Part shown: positions 5,919 to 6,023 of the stretch, piece by piece
Numbering within the stretch: the first letter of the stretch is position 1
Layout: each line of letters begins with the position of its first letter
Assembly (NCBI GenBank): GCA_947631305.1
Contig: CANRKV010000096.1
Span: 1-6,023 of the forward strand
Origin: an uncultured Jeotgalicoccus sp.
Lineage (GTDB): Bacteria > Bacillota > Bacilli > Staphylococcales > Salinicoccaceae
DNA length: 6,023 nucleotides
Direction of reading: 5' to 3'
The notes under the pieces: model-generated
What the model was told of the DNA's origin: nothing
Databases searched by the model: none
What the model saw: only the letters and a program-made list of their open reading frames with translations
Translations under genes and position numbers: made by a program

Positions 5919-5943
5919 GTTCCCGTTAAACTGTATTTTAAAC
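5919..5943 (-). promoter_or_regulatory. Candidate sigma-B promoter for the DJ-1/PfpI stress gene
   Basis: On the minus strand GTTTAA (5943-5938) is followed after 13 bases by GGGAAC (5924-5919). The sigma-B consensus of Bacillus and Staphylococcus is GTTTAA, 12-15 bases, GGGWAW. The -35 is perfect and the -10 matches five of six positions. It lies 38 bases upstream of the ATG, leaving a short leader with the AGGAGG site. I see no good sigma-A promoter in the same spacer. Confidence 0.65.
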
Positions 5944-5949
5944 ATTAAA

Positions 5950-5975
5950 AAACAGCACCGGTTACTGTGCTGTTT
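5950..5975 (-). terminator. Rho-independent terminator for the gene entering from the right
   Basis: AAACAGCAC (5975-5967 on the minus strand) pairs with GTGCTGTTT (5958-5950) around an 8-base loop. The T-run at the end of the stem continues on the minus strand to give six T residues before AATG. It lies 10 bases past the TAG of the right-edge reading frame, which supports a real minus-strand gene ending there. It also separates that gene from the sigma-B promoter of the DJ-1/PfpI gene. Confidence 0.85.
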
Positions 5976-5985
5976 CGTACTTATA

Positions 5986-6023
5986 CTATTTTGCAGTTAC
6001 CAGTTCTTCATCTTTAAAAGCAA
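5986..6023 (-). CDS. C-terminal end of an unidentified protein (partial)
   Basis: The minus-strand frame ending at TAG 5988-5986 is open to the right edge and encodes the final residues AFKDEELVTAK. Eleven codons are too few to identify the protein. The call rests on the strong terminator placed 10 bases after this stop, in the right orientation. The other minus-strand frames close with TAA near the edge and are less well placed. Confidence 0.6.
   Translation of the reverse strand, partial: AFKDEELVTAK

Overview
The window looks like chromosomal DNA of a low-GC Gram-positive bacterium, most likely Staphylococcaceae. The moderate GC (I judge near 40% by eye) would suit Jeotgalicoccus, Macrococcus or a relative better than Staphylococcus aureus. 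The grounds are strong purine-rich ribosome binding sites, AT-rich intergenic regions with strong hairpin terminators, and a DJ-1/PfpI protein that closely resembles the staphylococcal/Bacillus general stress protein 18 type from memory. Genus is an inference.

Layout, left to right. (1) Positions 1-905, minus strand: the first 301 residues of a polytopic membrane protein that runs off the left edge. (2) 906-1150: a gap holding that gene's promoter and, on the plus strand, what looks like a complete small RNA unit: a good sigma-A promoter, a long hairpin, and a terminator abutting the purD stop. (3) 1151-2422, minus: purD. (4) 2423-2594: a divergent promoter region. (5) 2595-3446, plus: folD. 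(6) 3454-3489: a shared hairpin between convergent genes. (7) 3544-4515, minus: a calcium/sodium-type cation exchanger. (8) 4516-4598: a divergent spacer with a promoter and a small palindrome. (9) 4599-5321, plus: an acidic protein with two DUF5011-like Ig folds. (10) 5335-5361: a terminator between convergent genes. (11) 5368-5880, minus: a DJ-1/PfpI general stress protein with a probable sigma-B promoter. (12) 5986-6023, minus: the last 11 codons of another gene, followed by a terminator.

Functional links. folD makes 10-formyl-tetrahydrofolate, the one-carbon donor used by the purine enzymes, and purD makes glycinamide ribonucleotide, so the divergent pair belongs to one pathway. In staphylococci, as I recall, folD sits before and purD ends the long pur operon. 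Here the two face away from each other with no other pur genes between them, so the locus has been rearranged. The remaining genes each appear to be their own transcription unit and are separated by clear terminators.

I see no phage, insertion sequence, CRISPR array, tRNA or rRNA. The most interesting unexplained element is the candidate small RNA at about 1062-1153. Next come the orphan DUF5011 protein with its operator-like palindrome and the sigma-B promoter of the stress protein.
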